In this document: in pieces, positions 16,820-24,819 of the stretch
Layout: every line of letters begins with the position of its first letter
Position numbering within the stretch: position 1 is the stretch's first letter
DNA from: Microbacterium sp. cx-55
GTDB lineage: Bacteria; Actinomycetota; Actinomycetes; Actinomycetales; Microbacteriaceae
DNA: 64,000 bases
Direction: 5' to 3'
NCBI RefSeq assembly: GCF_021117345.1
Contig: NZ_CP088261.1
Location: 1,798,001-1,862,000, forward strand
The notes under the pieces: model-generated
Told to the model about the DNA's origin: nothing
Database searches by the model: none
The model's input: only the letters and a program-made list of their open reading frames with translations
Made by a program: the position numbers and the translations under genes

Positions 16820-18961
16820 TCAGCCGGCGGCCGCCAGCGCGGACTTCAGCGCCGCCGTGTACTGCGGTGCCAGAGAGTCGACGAATGTCACCGTCAAGTG
16901 GTCCTGGTCGCGGTAGACGCCGGCACCGCCGACGACGGGGAAGCAGGTCGTGTCGTCGCAGTAGACCGACGTGAAATCGAGAAGGGTCACGTCCTGCTGC
17001 CCCTCGGCCGCCCCCCGAAGCGGATCGTTCGCCACGAGCACGTCGCTTCGCGCACCCTCGCAGGAAGCCGCATCCCTCGTCCGAAGGCACTTGTTCGGAT
17101 CGGTCTCCCACACCGGGTTGTCGACGACGGTCACGACGGGCACGCCCGCATCCGTCATCGTCGACCACGCGGCCCGGTACCCCGCCACCGCGGCGTCGTA
17201 CGACGAGTCGTAGCCCGCCGCCGAGTACGGCGTGGTCGCGAGCGCCGACGTGAAGACGACGTCCGGCGGGTCGGCCTGGAGGTCTGCCGCGACGTCGCCG
17301 CGCCACTGGGTGCACGCATCGCCGAACGCACCGCCCGTCGAGAGCGGGGTGTCATTCCACGGGCACGCGCCCTTGAAGTAGGTCACCAACCGCCAGCCGT
17401 TGTCGTCGGCGATCCGCTGGAACGTCGACAGCAACTGGAAGGCGTGACTGTCGCCGATGAGCGCCACGGTGGGCGCGTCGGGCGCGTCCGACCCGAACTC
17501 GCACGACACCGGCCGGGCGTCGTTCAGCTGCACGAAGCATTGTTCGTCGGACGGCTTGTCGACGCCGGCAAAACCTGGACTCGGCAGGATCGTGTCGGAG
17601 GGCGCCGCGTCCGCGCAGTCCTCATCGAGAACGGATGCGGCGCCGAAGCACTCCGGGGGATTGTCGCGCAGCTCGGCGAGCTGCTGCACACCCTGCTGGT
17701 AGGCGGGGGCGTTGAGAGCCCACGCCCCTCCCGCCGTACCCGCGACGAGCAGCATCGCAGCCAGTGACGCCCAGAGCGTCACCTTTGCGGGGCGGAGAGT
17801 CAGCACCCGCCAGCCGCGGGCTGGATCCTCGACGAACCTCTTGGTCAGCCAGGCGAGCACGAAACAGATCGCCAGCAGCGCGACACGGTGGTAGATCGAC
17901 AGGCCCCAGAAGGGCACGGACGGCGCGATGATGATCAGCGGCCAGTGCCAGAGGTAGAGGGAGTAAGAGATGTCTCCGGTGAATCGCATCGGCGCGACCG
18001 ACAGGATCCGCGTCGGATACCACCACCGTTCCGCGTTGGACGCGGCGATCACCGCGGCTGCCCCGAGCGCCGGAAGGAGCGCCGCGTACCCGGGGAATGT
18101 CGTCGTGCCATCGAATCTGAAAGCCGTATAGACGAGCGCGATGATCCCCGCCCAGCCGAGCACGAAGCTTCCCAGGGCGTGACGGATTCGGAGCGCCGGC
18201 ACCAACGCGATCATCGCGCCGAGACCGAACTCCCACATCCGGGTGAAGGTGACGAAGTACGCGGGCGCCGGGTTGGTCAGCGTGAAGACGATCGAGAACA
18301 GGAGCGACGCGGCACTCACGACGGCGAGGGTCACGAGGATCGCCGTACGGCGACGCCCCGAGAAGAACTTCGTCCCGATCCACGCGGCGAGCAGCATCAG
18401 CAGCGGCCACAGCACGTAGAACTGCTCTTCGAGCGACAGCGACCAGTAGTGCTGCACCATCGACGGGTCGCCCGCGTGGTTCAGGTAGTCGGCCGACGTG
18501 AACGCCAGGTACCAGTTCTCGACGTAGAAGGTCGACGCGATGATCTCGCTGATCTCGCGCTGCAAGCCCGACACCGGCATCAGGTAGGGCGAGGCGGCGA
18601 CGATCGCGCAGAAGAGCAGCACGAGAAGGGAGGCCGGCAGCAGACGGCGCGCGCGACGAGCCCAGAACTGGCCGAGACGTACCGTGCCGGTTGCCGTGAG
18701 TTCGCGCATCAAGTGGCCGGTGATGAGAAAACCAGAGATGACGAAGAACACGTCGACACCGGCGTACCCGCCGGGCAGGCGTCCGGGCCAGAAATGGTAG
18801 AGCACGACGAGCAGGACGGCGATCGCGCGCAATCCCTGCACGTGGGGAAGGAATCGCGACGGCTCCGCGTGCTCGGGCGACCGATCACGCCGAGGCCCTG
18901 CTCCGCCGGCGGCCGGTGCACCGGATCGCGGGGACGTCGAATCGTGTTCAGTCGCTGCCAC
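16820..18961 (-). CDS. OafA-type acyltransferase with SGNH domain
   Basis: A membrane O-acyltransferase of about 713 residues that likely acetylates cell-surface polysaccharide. The first half is an acyltransferase-3 domain of about ten membrane helices, with the motif LRAIAVLLVVLYHFWPG near the N-terminus and YWSLSLEEQFYVLWP later. The C-terminal third is an extracytoplasmic SGNH-hydrolase-like domain with GDSH (VALIGDSHAFQLL) and the DxxH-type end (YRDQDHLT). This two-domain layout matches enzymes such as OafA and the lysozyme-resistance O-acetyltransferases. The start is uncertain: GTG at 18961 is used, with another GTG at 19036. Confidence 0.9.
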   Translation of the reverse strand: MAATEHDSTSPRSGAPAAGGAGPRRDRSPEHAEPSRFLPHVQGLRAIAVLLVVLYHFWPGRLPGGYAGVDVFFVISGFLITGHLMRELTATGTVRLGQFWARRARRLLPASLLVLLFCAIVAASPYLMPVSGLQREISEIIASTFYVENWYLAFTSADYLNHAGDPSMVQHYWSLSLEEQFYVLWPLLMLLAAWIGTKFFSGRRRTAILVTLAVVSAASLLFSIVFTLTNPAPAYFVTFTRMWEFGLGAMIALVPALRIRHALGSFVLGWAGIIALVYTAFRFDGTTTFPGYAALLPALGAAAVIAASNAERWWYPTRILSVAPMRFTGDISYSLYLWHWPLIIIAPSVPFWGLSIYHRVALLAICFVLAWLTKRFVEDPARGWRVLTLRPAKVTLWASLAAMLLVAGTAGGAWALNAPAYQQGVQQLAELRDNPPECFGAASVLDEDCADAAPSDTILPSPGFAGVDKPSDEQCFVQLNDARPVSCEFGSDAPDAPTVALIGDSHAFQLLSTFQRIADDNGWRLVTYFKGACPWNDTPLSTGGAFGDACTQWRGDVAADLQADPPDVVFTSALATTPYSAAGYDSSYDAAVAGYRAAWSTMTDAGVPVVTVVDNPVWETDPNKCLRTRDAASCEGARSDVLVANDPLRGAAEGQQDVTLLDFTSVYCDDTTCFPVVGGAGVYRDQDHLTVTFVDSLAPQYTAALKSALAAAG

Positions 18962-19144
18962 CCCTCGACGGTAGCCGCTCGATCTCGAATTGCCCGGGCG
19001 CGACGCGTTCGGATAAGTCCGGCCGCAGCTCCTCACGCGTCACCGGCGGATGAGATAAGCGCAGCCTCATCTTGCTTGCGGAATTTTGCAGCCTCACTAG
19101 CGTTGGAAACAGCAGTTGAGACTGCAGAACATGGAGGCACCACA

Positions 19145-19630
19145 ATGTCGAAGCATCAGACCATTCCCGCAACCGCTGCGGACCCCACGGTCGCGGCGGG
19201 TGCAGCTCAGTTCCTGACCCCCGTCACCCTCGGACTCCAGGCCCTCGCCGTCAACGGTAAGCAGGCCCACTGGAACGTTCGCGGCGCCAACTTCATCGCG
19301 ATCCACGAACTTCTGGACACGGTCGTCGACCACGCGCAGGAGTATGCCGATCTCGCCGCGGAGCGCATCGTCGCCCTCGGCCTGCCGGTCGACGCACGCC
19401 TCAGCACGGTGGCCGAGAAGACCCTTCCCTCGACCGTCCCGGCCGGCTTCACGCAATGGGACGACATGATCCGCCACATCGTGGCCGACATCGACGGCGT
19501 GATCGTCGACGTGCAGACCGCGATCGACGGACTGGACGAGATCGACCTCACGAGCCAGGACATCGTCATCGCGATCCGCGCGGGCCTCGAGAAGGACCGC
19601 TGGTTCCTCTCCGCGCACCTCGCCGAGTAG
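19145..19630 (+). CDS. dps: Dps-family DNA-binding ferritin
   Basis: A 161-residue four-helix protein that forms dodecamers, oxidises and stores iron and shields DNA. The inter-subunit ferroxidase ligands are visible: His in KQAHWNVRG, then His and Asp in IHELLDTVVDHAQ and Glu in LAAERI. The N-terminal segment is short and not strongly basic, so DNA binding is likely but not assured. A GGAGG site lies 8 nt before the ATG. The 180-bp upstream gap is AT-rich for this genome and probably holds the promoter. A strong terminator follows. Confidence 0.95.
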   Translation: MSKHQTIPATAADPTVAAGAAQFLTPVTLGLQALAVNGKQAHWNVRGANFIAIHELLDTVVDHAQEYADLAAERIVALGLPVDARLSTVAEKTLPSTVPAGFTQWDDMIRHIVADIDGVIVDVQTAIDGLDEIDLTSQDIVIAIRAGLEKDRWFLSAHLAE

Positions 19631-19641
19631 CACTCGTGCAG

Positions 19642-19675
19642 AAAGCCCCGCCGATGTTGTCGATCGGCGGGGCTT
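19642..19675. terminator. Bidirectional terminator between dps and amidohydrolase
   Basis: A perfect 14-bp inverted repeat, AAAGCCCCGCCGAT with its complement at 19662-19675 and a 6-nt loop. The A-tract and T-tract flanks serve both the dps transcript and the convergent amidohydrolase transcript. Confidence 0.88.
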
Positions 19676-19693
19676 TCTCGCGTCCGGGGGCGC

Positions 19694-21187
19694 TCAGGCG
19701 AGGTGGGTGGCGCGGCCGCTGAGGAGCGTTGCACGCACCTCCATGGAGCGGAGCCCCGGTTCGTCCGCCCGTCGAGGATCTTCGGCGCAGAGCACGAGAT
19801 CTGCGCGCCCGCCGACCTCGATGGACGACGGATGCAGAGACCCGCGGTGCGTGGATGCCGCCAGCGCCGTCTCGAGCGGCAGCGTCTCCTCCGCGCGCCA
19901 CGGCTCGCGGCCGTCGCGCGTGCGGAACACGGCCGCCGCCATGCTGACCCACGGATCGAGCGGTGCGACCGGTGCATCCGATCCGAGCAGCACGTTGGCA
20001 CCCGCGTCGATGAAGGACCGGAGCGGGTACGCCGTCGCGGTCTGGTCCGCCCAGATCGTGTCGGTGAGGTCACGATCGTCGATGGCGTGAGCGGGCTGGA
20101 CGCTCGCGCCCACGCCCAGCCGGGCGAAACGCGGGATATCGCTCCGCGCCACCAGCTGGGCGTGTTCGATGGTGCCCCACGCGCCGGTCGCGGCGAACGC
20201 ATCGAGCGCGAAGCGATTCGCCTCGTCGCCGATGGCATGGATCGCCGAGGCGAACCCGGCTCCCGTCGCCGTCATCATGAGCGCCAGGAGCTCCTCCGGC
20301 GGCACGGCCAGCACTCCCCGGTCCGCCGGGTCGTCGCCGTAGGGATGGGAGCAGGCGGCCGTCCGCGTGCCGAGCGAGCCGTCGGTGATGACCTTCATCG
20401 GCCCGACACGGATGAGGTCCTGCGGGGCGCCGGCAAGCACATCACCGGTGCGCAGACCAGCGGCGATGGCACGCTCGAGGTCGTTCGGGTAGATTCCGAA
20501 CTCGACGCGGAGCCCGTCGAACCCGGCCGCCGCGCGGCGCGACCAGGACTCCGCGTTCCACATCAGGTCGAGATCGACGATCCCGACGACCCCGCGGCGG
20601 GCCGCATCCGCTGCCATCGCGAGCACCGCGGCATCGGCGGAGAGTGGATCGCCGAGATTCATGCGCAGCCCCACTTCGAACGCGGGGCCTTCTCGGAGGA
20701 CGCCGTCCGGGGTGTCGAATCCCTCGCGGGCGAGCGCCGCGCTGTTGACCCACACACTGTGCAGGTCTGCGTTGATGAGGTACGTGGGGACGTCGCCGGT
20801 GGCAGCGTCCAGGAGCTCGAGGCTCGGCGCATCCGGCCAGAACGCGTCGCGCATGCCCACGCCGATGCGGCGCCCGTCGGCGAGGATCGGCGCGTCGGCC
20901 ATCCGCCGAGCCGCCTCCGCCGCCGATCCCATCGCATCCAGCGGTACGCGCCGCACGGCGAGGGCGTACTGGGTGGCGTGCACGTGGTGGTCCCACAGCC
21001 CGGGCACGAGGAAGGCCCCCTCCGCCTCGAGCACGTCGCCGGGCAGGCGCAGCGCGCCCGTGGGCGCGATGTCGGCGATGCGGCCGTCCGCCAGCAGGAG
21101 ATCGTGGAGCCCCGCATCCGGCAACAACTCTGCGCCCGGACCGACGATCCGCGCACCCCGGACCGCGTCGAACGTGCGGCCGCTCAC
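19694..21187 (-). CDS. Amidohydrolase 3 family (YtcJ-like) hydrolase
   Basis: A 497-residue metal-dependent hydrolase of the YtcJ type. Metal ligands are seen as HVH in GLWDHHVHATQY, a His in AIHAIGDEANRFAL, a His in WGTIEHAQLV and an Asp in VLLGSDAPVAPLDP. Substrates of the family are varied (exo-enzymes on amides and imides) and cannot be predicted. The GTG at 21187 overlaps the stop of the upstream PaiB-like gene (GTGA), so the two are translationally coupled. Upstream in-frame sequence lacks homology. Confidence 0.9.
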   Translation of the reverse strand: MSGRTFDAVRGARIVGPGAELLPDAGLHDLLLADGRIADIAPTGALRLPGDVLEAEGAFLVPGLWDHHVHATQYALAVRRVPLDAMGSAAEAARRMADAPILADGRRIGVGMRDAFWPDAPSLELLDAATGDVPTYLINADLHSVWVNSAALAREGFDTPDGVLREGPAFEVGLRMNLGDPLSADAAVLAMAADAARRGVVGIVDLDLMWNAESWSRRAAAGFDGLRVEFGIYPNDLERAIAAGLRTGDVLAGAPQDLIRVGPMKVITDGSLGTRTAACSHPYGDDPADRGVLAVPPEELLALMMTATGAGFASAIHAIGDEANRFALDAFAATGAWGTIEHAQLVARSDIPRFARLGVGASVQPAHAIDDRDLTDTIWADQTATAYPLRSFIDAGANVLLGSDAPVAPLDPWVSMAAAVFRTRDGREPWRAEETLPLETALAASTHRGSLHPSSIEVGGRADLVLCAEDPRRADEPGLRSMEVRATLLSGRATHLA

Positions 21188-21819
21188 CGCGGTGGACGCG
21201 CCGCGTGGGCGCGGGCCATCTCGTCCGCGAGTGCGGGATTCGGATGCGGGCCGCCCTCCCGCAGCATGTCGACGATGTGCTCGACGGTCTCTGCGGGGCG
21301 GTTCTGGCTGAGTTTCCGCTTCGCGACGACGCGGGTCGGGGTCAAGCGGAAGCCCACCGTCCCCTTCTCGAGGCGCCGCACGAACGCGTCGTCGTTCGGG
21401 CGCTCCCACAACCGACGCGGTTCCGGCATCCCGCCTTCGAAGTGATCGACCAGCCGGTCGAGCACGGCCAGATTCTCCTCGGTCGACAACACCTCCGGCA
21501 CGCCGCTCAGGTGCGCGGAGATGAAGTTCCACGTCGGAACGGCGGGCGCGTCGTCGTACCAGCCGGGCGAGATGTACCCGTGCGGTCCCTGCACGACGAT
21601 GAGCAGCTCCCGCTCCCCCAGCCCGTGGATCAGGTCATCCGGTTTGCCGACGTGCCCGACGATCGTCAGGTCGTCGCGGTCTTCGTCGAGAAGCACGGCG
21701 TAATGCGAGGCGACCAGACCGGTGTCCGTCTGACTCACGAGCGTGACCCACGGATTGCGCGCGATCAGGCGGCGGATCTCGGCCACGTCCGTCATCGCGA
21801 AGCTCGGGTTCTGTCTCAT
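21184..21819 (-). CDS. PaiB-like FMN-binding protein
   Basis: A 211-residue protein with the split-barrel FMN-binding fold of the PaiB family. It starts MRQNPSFAMTDVAEIRRLI and carries the family segments ASHYAVLLDEDRDD, GPHGYISPGWY and PTWNFISAHLSG. PaiB was first described as a negative regulator of sporulation and protease genes in Bacillus, but most members are probably flavin-dependent enzymes. The ATG at 21819 has GAGGAA upstream; the 5' extension lacks homology. It overlaps the following amidohydrolase by 4 bp. Confidence 0.88.
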   Translation of the reverse strand: MRQNPSFAMTDVAEIRRLIARNPWVTLVSQTDTGLVASHYAVLLDEDRDDLTIVGHVGKPDDLIHGLGERELLIVVQGPHGYISPGWYDDAPAVPTWNFISAHLSGVPEVLSTEENLAVLDRLVDHFEGGMPEPRRLWERPNDDAFVRRLEKGTVGFRLTPTRVVAKRKLSQNRPAETVEHIVDMLREGGPHPNPALADEMARAHAARPPR

Positions 21820-21850
21820 TTCTTCCTCACGTCGAAAACGATCGGTGCGT

Positions 21851-22849
21851 TCAGCGCTGGCAGGAGGGGCACCAGTACAACTTCCGGGCTGCCATCTCCT
21901 CGAGCAGGATCGCGGTGCCGCACACACGACACGGCAGCCCGGCGCGGTGATATACCCAGTGCCGATCGTCGCGGCGTGCCATCGCCGCACGCCATTGGTC
22001 TGGATCCAGGTCGTCCATCGTCATCATCTGACCGGTCTCGACCCCGATGGCGAGCAGGCGCACCCAATCACGCCACACCTCCCGCACCGCCTGCTCGGGC
22101 ACCTCTCTCCCCGGCGTGTGCGGGTTCAGTCGCGCACGGAACAGCAGCTCGGCGCGGTAGACGTTGCCGATCCCGCTCACGACCGACTGATCCATCAGCA
22201 GGAGCCCGATCGGGGTCGGCTTGCGGCGCACCACGGAGACGAAGCGCTCCTCCCCCTCGTCGGCATCATCGACGAGAGGGTCCGGCCCGAGCTTCGCGAT
22301 CGCCGCCTGCACTTCTTCCGGGCTCTGGATCGCGCACGCGGTCGGGCCGCGCAGGTCCGCGCAGGTCGCCTCCGTCAGCAGGCGCAGCCGCACCTGACCG
22401 ACGACGGGAGGAGGCCACTCGACGTCGGACTCGGGCAGACCGGTCGTCTGCTCCGACATCCGCACGTGCACGCGGGCCTTTCGCGGCGCGCCGATGGAGC
22501 TGAGCGAATTCTCCCCCGCCGCATCGAGCACCGCGTCGCCGGGGGCCGTGCCCCGCTGGTTCGTCTGCCCCATACGTCCGTTCGCCGAGGCGATCGTCGG
22601 GTCGACGAGGATCTCGCCCGAGAAGTCCCATGCGCCGTACATGCCAAGGTGCACCCGCAGCCAGGTATCGCCTTCGAACTCGAGGAACATCTGCTTGCCG
22701 ACGGCGCGAACACGCATCGCCTCGCGCCCATCGAGCATCGCGGCGCCCTCCGCGAACCGCCCCTGCGGGCTGGCCGCCGATACTCGGTGGCCGACGATGT
22801 TGCGGTCGAACTGGCGAGCGATGCGGTGGACGGAATGCCCCTCGGGCAT
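21851..22849 (-). CDS. nei: Fpg/Nei-family DNA glycosylase (endonuclease VIII-like)
   Basis: A base-excision-repair glycosylase/AP lyase of 332 residues. The catalytic N-terminus is PEGHS (Pro2, Glu3 after Met removal). The helix-two-turn-helix GIGNVYRAELLFRARLNP is present, and a C-terminal zinc finger has the pattern C-x2-C-x16-C-x2-C (CRVC to CPSC). The PEGH start points to the Nei group rather than MutM. At 332 residues it is longer than typical Nei because of a loop around residues 95-150. Its ATG overlaps the rpiB stop by one base, so the genes are coupled. Confidence 0.93.
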   Translation of the reverse strand: MPEGHSVHRIARQFDRNIVGHRVSAASPQGRFAEGAAMLDGREAMRVRAVGKQMFLEFEGDTWLRVHLGMYGAWDFSGEILVDPTIASANGRMGQTNQRGTAPGDAVLDAAGENSLSSIGAPRKARVHVRMSEQTTGLPESDVEWPPPVVGQVRLRLLTEATCADLRGPTACAIQSPEEVQAAIAKLGPDPLVDDADEGEERFVSVVRRKPTPIGLLLMDQSVVSGIGNVYRAELLFRARLNPHTPGREVPEQAVREVWRDWVRLLAIGVETGQMMTMDDLDPDQWRAAMARRDDRHWVYHRAGLPCRVCGTAILLEEMAARKLYWCPSCQR

Positions 22850-23397
22850 CAGCCCGCTTCCGGATCGAAGCTGCTCGAATCCGCCGCGAGCACGCTCGGG
22901 CCGGCCTCGAGCCCCGCCCGCGGATCGGGCAGCAGCGAACCGTCCTGCTCGAACGCGGCGATCTGCGCGATCCGGCGCACGTGACGCTCTTCGCCCGAGA
23001 ACGGCGTGGCGATGAAGCGGTCGATGAAGGACGATGCTTCGTCGAACGTGTGCTGTCGTGCACCGATCGCGATGACGTTCGCGTCGTTGTGTTCACGAGC
23101 GAGCTCTGCCGTGGCGATGTTCCACACGAGCGCGGCGCGGATACCAACGACCTTGTTCGCCGCGATCTGCTCACCGTTGCCCGAGCCGCCGAACACGATC
23201 CCGAGAGTGGGGATGCCGGCCGCCTGGTCGCGGACGACGGCCTGTGCCGCACGGATGCAGAACGCCGGGTAGTCGTCGACCGCGTCGTACTCGAGGGGCC
23301 CGTGATCGACGACGTCATGGCCCTGTTCGGCCAGGTGATGCTGCAGCTGAGTGGAGAACTCCAGGCCGGCGTGATCGGTCGCGATGTGGATGCGCAT
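22849..23397 (-). CDS. rpiB: Ribose-5-phosphate isomerase B
   Basis: Interconverts ribose-5-phosphate and ribulose-5-phosphate in the pentose phosphate pathway. The 182-residue protein has the RpiB/LacAB features: MRIHIATDHAG at the N-terminus, then GIVFGGSGNGEQIAANKV, the phosphate/anion loop. The usual catalytic Cys of E. coli RpiB is replaced by the FGGSGNG form common in actinobacteria, where a Glu is thought to act as the base. The ATG at 23397 starts the homology. It overlaps nei at its 3' end. Confidence 0.94.
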   Translation of the reverse strand: MRIHIATDHAGLEFSTQLQHHLAEQGHDVVDHGPLEYDAVDDYPAFCIRAAQAVVRDQAAGIPTLGIVFGGSGNGEQIAANKVVGIRAALVWNIATAELAREHNDANVIAIGARQHTFDEASSFIDRFIATPFSGEERHVRRIAQIAAFEQDGSLLPDPRAGLEAGPSVLAADSSSFDPEAG

Positions 23398-23418
23398 GAA
23401 GCTCATCCTAGAGATCAC

Positions 23419-24630
23419 TCAGGGCGCGATCCCGGCCGCAGCCGGCTTGAATCCGGCGCGCACGTTCTCGCAGCATCCGGGGCGGCACACGTCGAACCAC
23501 GGACCGAGAGAGGTGCGGTGCGGTCGGTCGGATGCGGCGTCGCCGCGCAGACGCTCCTCGATGAGGTCGACGAGTCCCGACACGTACGCCGGGTCGATAC
23601 CGGGCGTCGGCGTGCGGACGGCACGGATGCCGGCTTCCTCGGCCGCTTCCATCGCCTCGGTGTCGAGGTCCCAGAGCACCTCCATGTGGTCGCTGACGAA
23701 GCCGAGTGGCACGATCGCGACGGCGTCGATGTCGCGCCCCGGCAGTTCGCCGATCACATCGCACACGTCGGGTTCGAGCCACGGCTGCGTCGGCGGGCCG
23801 GAGCGGGACTGGTAGACGAGCTCCCAACCGATGCCGGTCGCCTCCGGGATCGCCTCGGCGATCTCGCTCATCACGATCTCGGCCACGGCTTCGTGCTGCG
23901 CGGCATAGGCGCCGCCGGGACCGAAATCGATGTCGCGGGGACCCGAACGCTGCGCGTCGGCCAGCGGGATGCTGTGGGTGGAGAAGAGCACCCGGATGCG
24001 GTCCGCCGGCACGCCCTCCGCGAGGAATCCCGCCACCGCATCACGCACACCGGCGATGAACGGCGCCACGAAACCGGGGTGATCGAAGAACTGCCGCACT
24101 TTGTCGATCGTGATCGTGCCCGCAAGCCCGGTCTCGGTCAGCACGCGGGCGTAGTCCTCCCGGTACTGGCGGCAGCTGGAGAACGAGCTGTAGGCGCTCG
24201 TGGCGAGTCCGAGAAGGGTCTTCGCTCCGGCATCCGCCGCCTCGCGGACCGCATCCTCGAGGTAGGGAGCCCAGTTGCGATTGCCCCAGAAGACGGGCAG
24301 ATCGAGGCCCCGTGACGCGAGCTCCGCTTCGAGCGCCGCCTTCAGCGCGGCGTTCTGCGCGTTGATCGGACTCACGCCACCGAAGTGCCGGTAATGGTGG
24401 GCAACTTCTTCGAGACGTTCGTCGGGGATGCCGCGGCCGCGCGTGACGTTACGGAGGAACGGGATGACGTCATCCTGACCTTCCGGCCCGCCGAATCCCG
24501 CGAGCAGGATGCCGTCGTAGTCGGTGGGTTCCTCCACGTGAGGGGGCCCGGTCACCGCCTGCGCCGAAGCGAACGGGACGCCCTCGGGCGCTCGGGCCGA
24601 CAGGGATTCACTCGCTTCAAGAGAGCTCAC
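23419..24630 (-). CDS. hemH: Ferrochelatase (coproporphyrin III type)
   Basis: Inserts iron into a porphyrin; in actinobacteria the substrate is coproporphyrin III (CpfC of the coproporphyrin-dependent haem pathway). The protein is about 403 residues. It has the ferrochelatase core: LLAGFGGPEGQDDVIPFLRNV, the catalytic His in LFSTHSIPLADA and the conserved Glu in GWELVYQSRSGPPTQPWLEPD. Cys in SSFSSCRQYRED and three C-terminal Cys in VCRPGCCENV could bind the [2Fe-2S] cluster known in actinobacterial ferrochelatases. The start is uncertain: GTG at 24630 or ATG at 24645, neither with a clear ribosome binding site. Confidence 0.93.
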   Translation of the reverse strand: MSSLEASESLSARAPEGVPFASAQAVTGPPHVEEPTDYDGILLAGFGGPEGQDDVIPFLRNVTRGRGIPDERLEEVAHHYRHFGGVSPINAQNAALKAALEAELASRGLDLPVFWGNRNWAPYLEDAVREAADAGAKTLLGLATSAYSSFSSCRQYREDYARVLTETGLAGTITIDKVRQFFDHPGFVAPFIAGVRDAVAGFLAEGVPADRIRVLFSTHSIPLADAQRSGPRDIDFGPGGAYAAQHEAVAEIVMSEIAEAIPEATGIGWELVYQSRSGPPTQPWLEPDVCDVIGELPGRDIDAVAIVPLGFVSDHMEVLWDLDTEAMEAAEEAGIRAVRTPTPGIDPAYVSGLVDLIEERLRGDAASDRPHRTSLGPWFDVCRPGCCENVRAGFKPAAAGIAP

Positions 24631-24819
24631 GCGTCTATTCTGCATCCGGATTCGGAGGAGGTGGACCGGTCCGCTCCGCACGTCGAGACGTGGTATCCGG
24701 TGATGCGGCGCCGCGAAGACGACCGATGTCGCCCGCCGACCGTAGGCTGGAGGCGTCGTCGTCGTCGCCAGCCGCGCGCCCTCGGCATCCATGACCCCAG
24801 AACCCACGGGAGCAACGCA

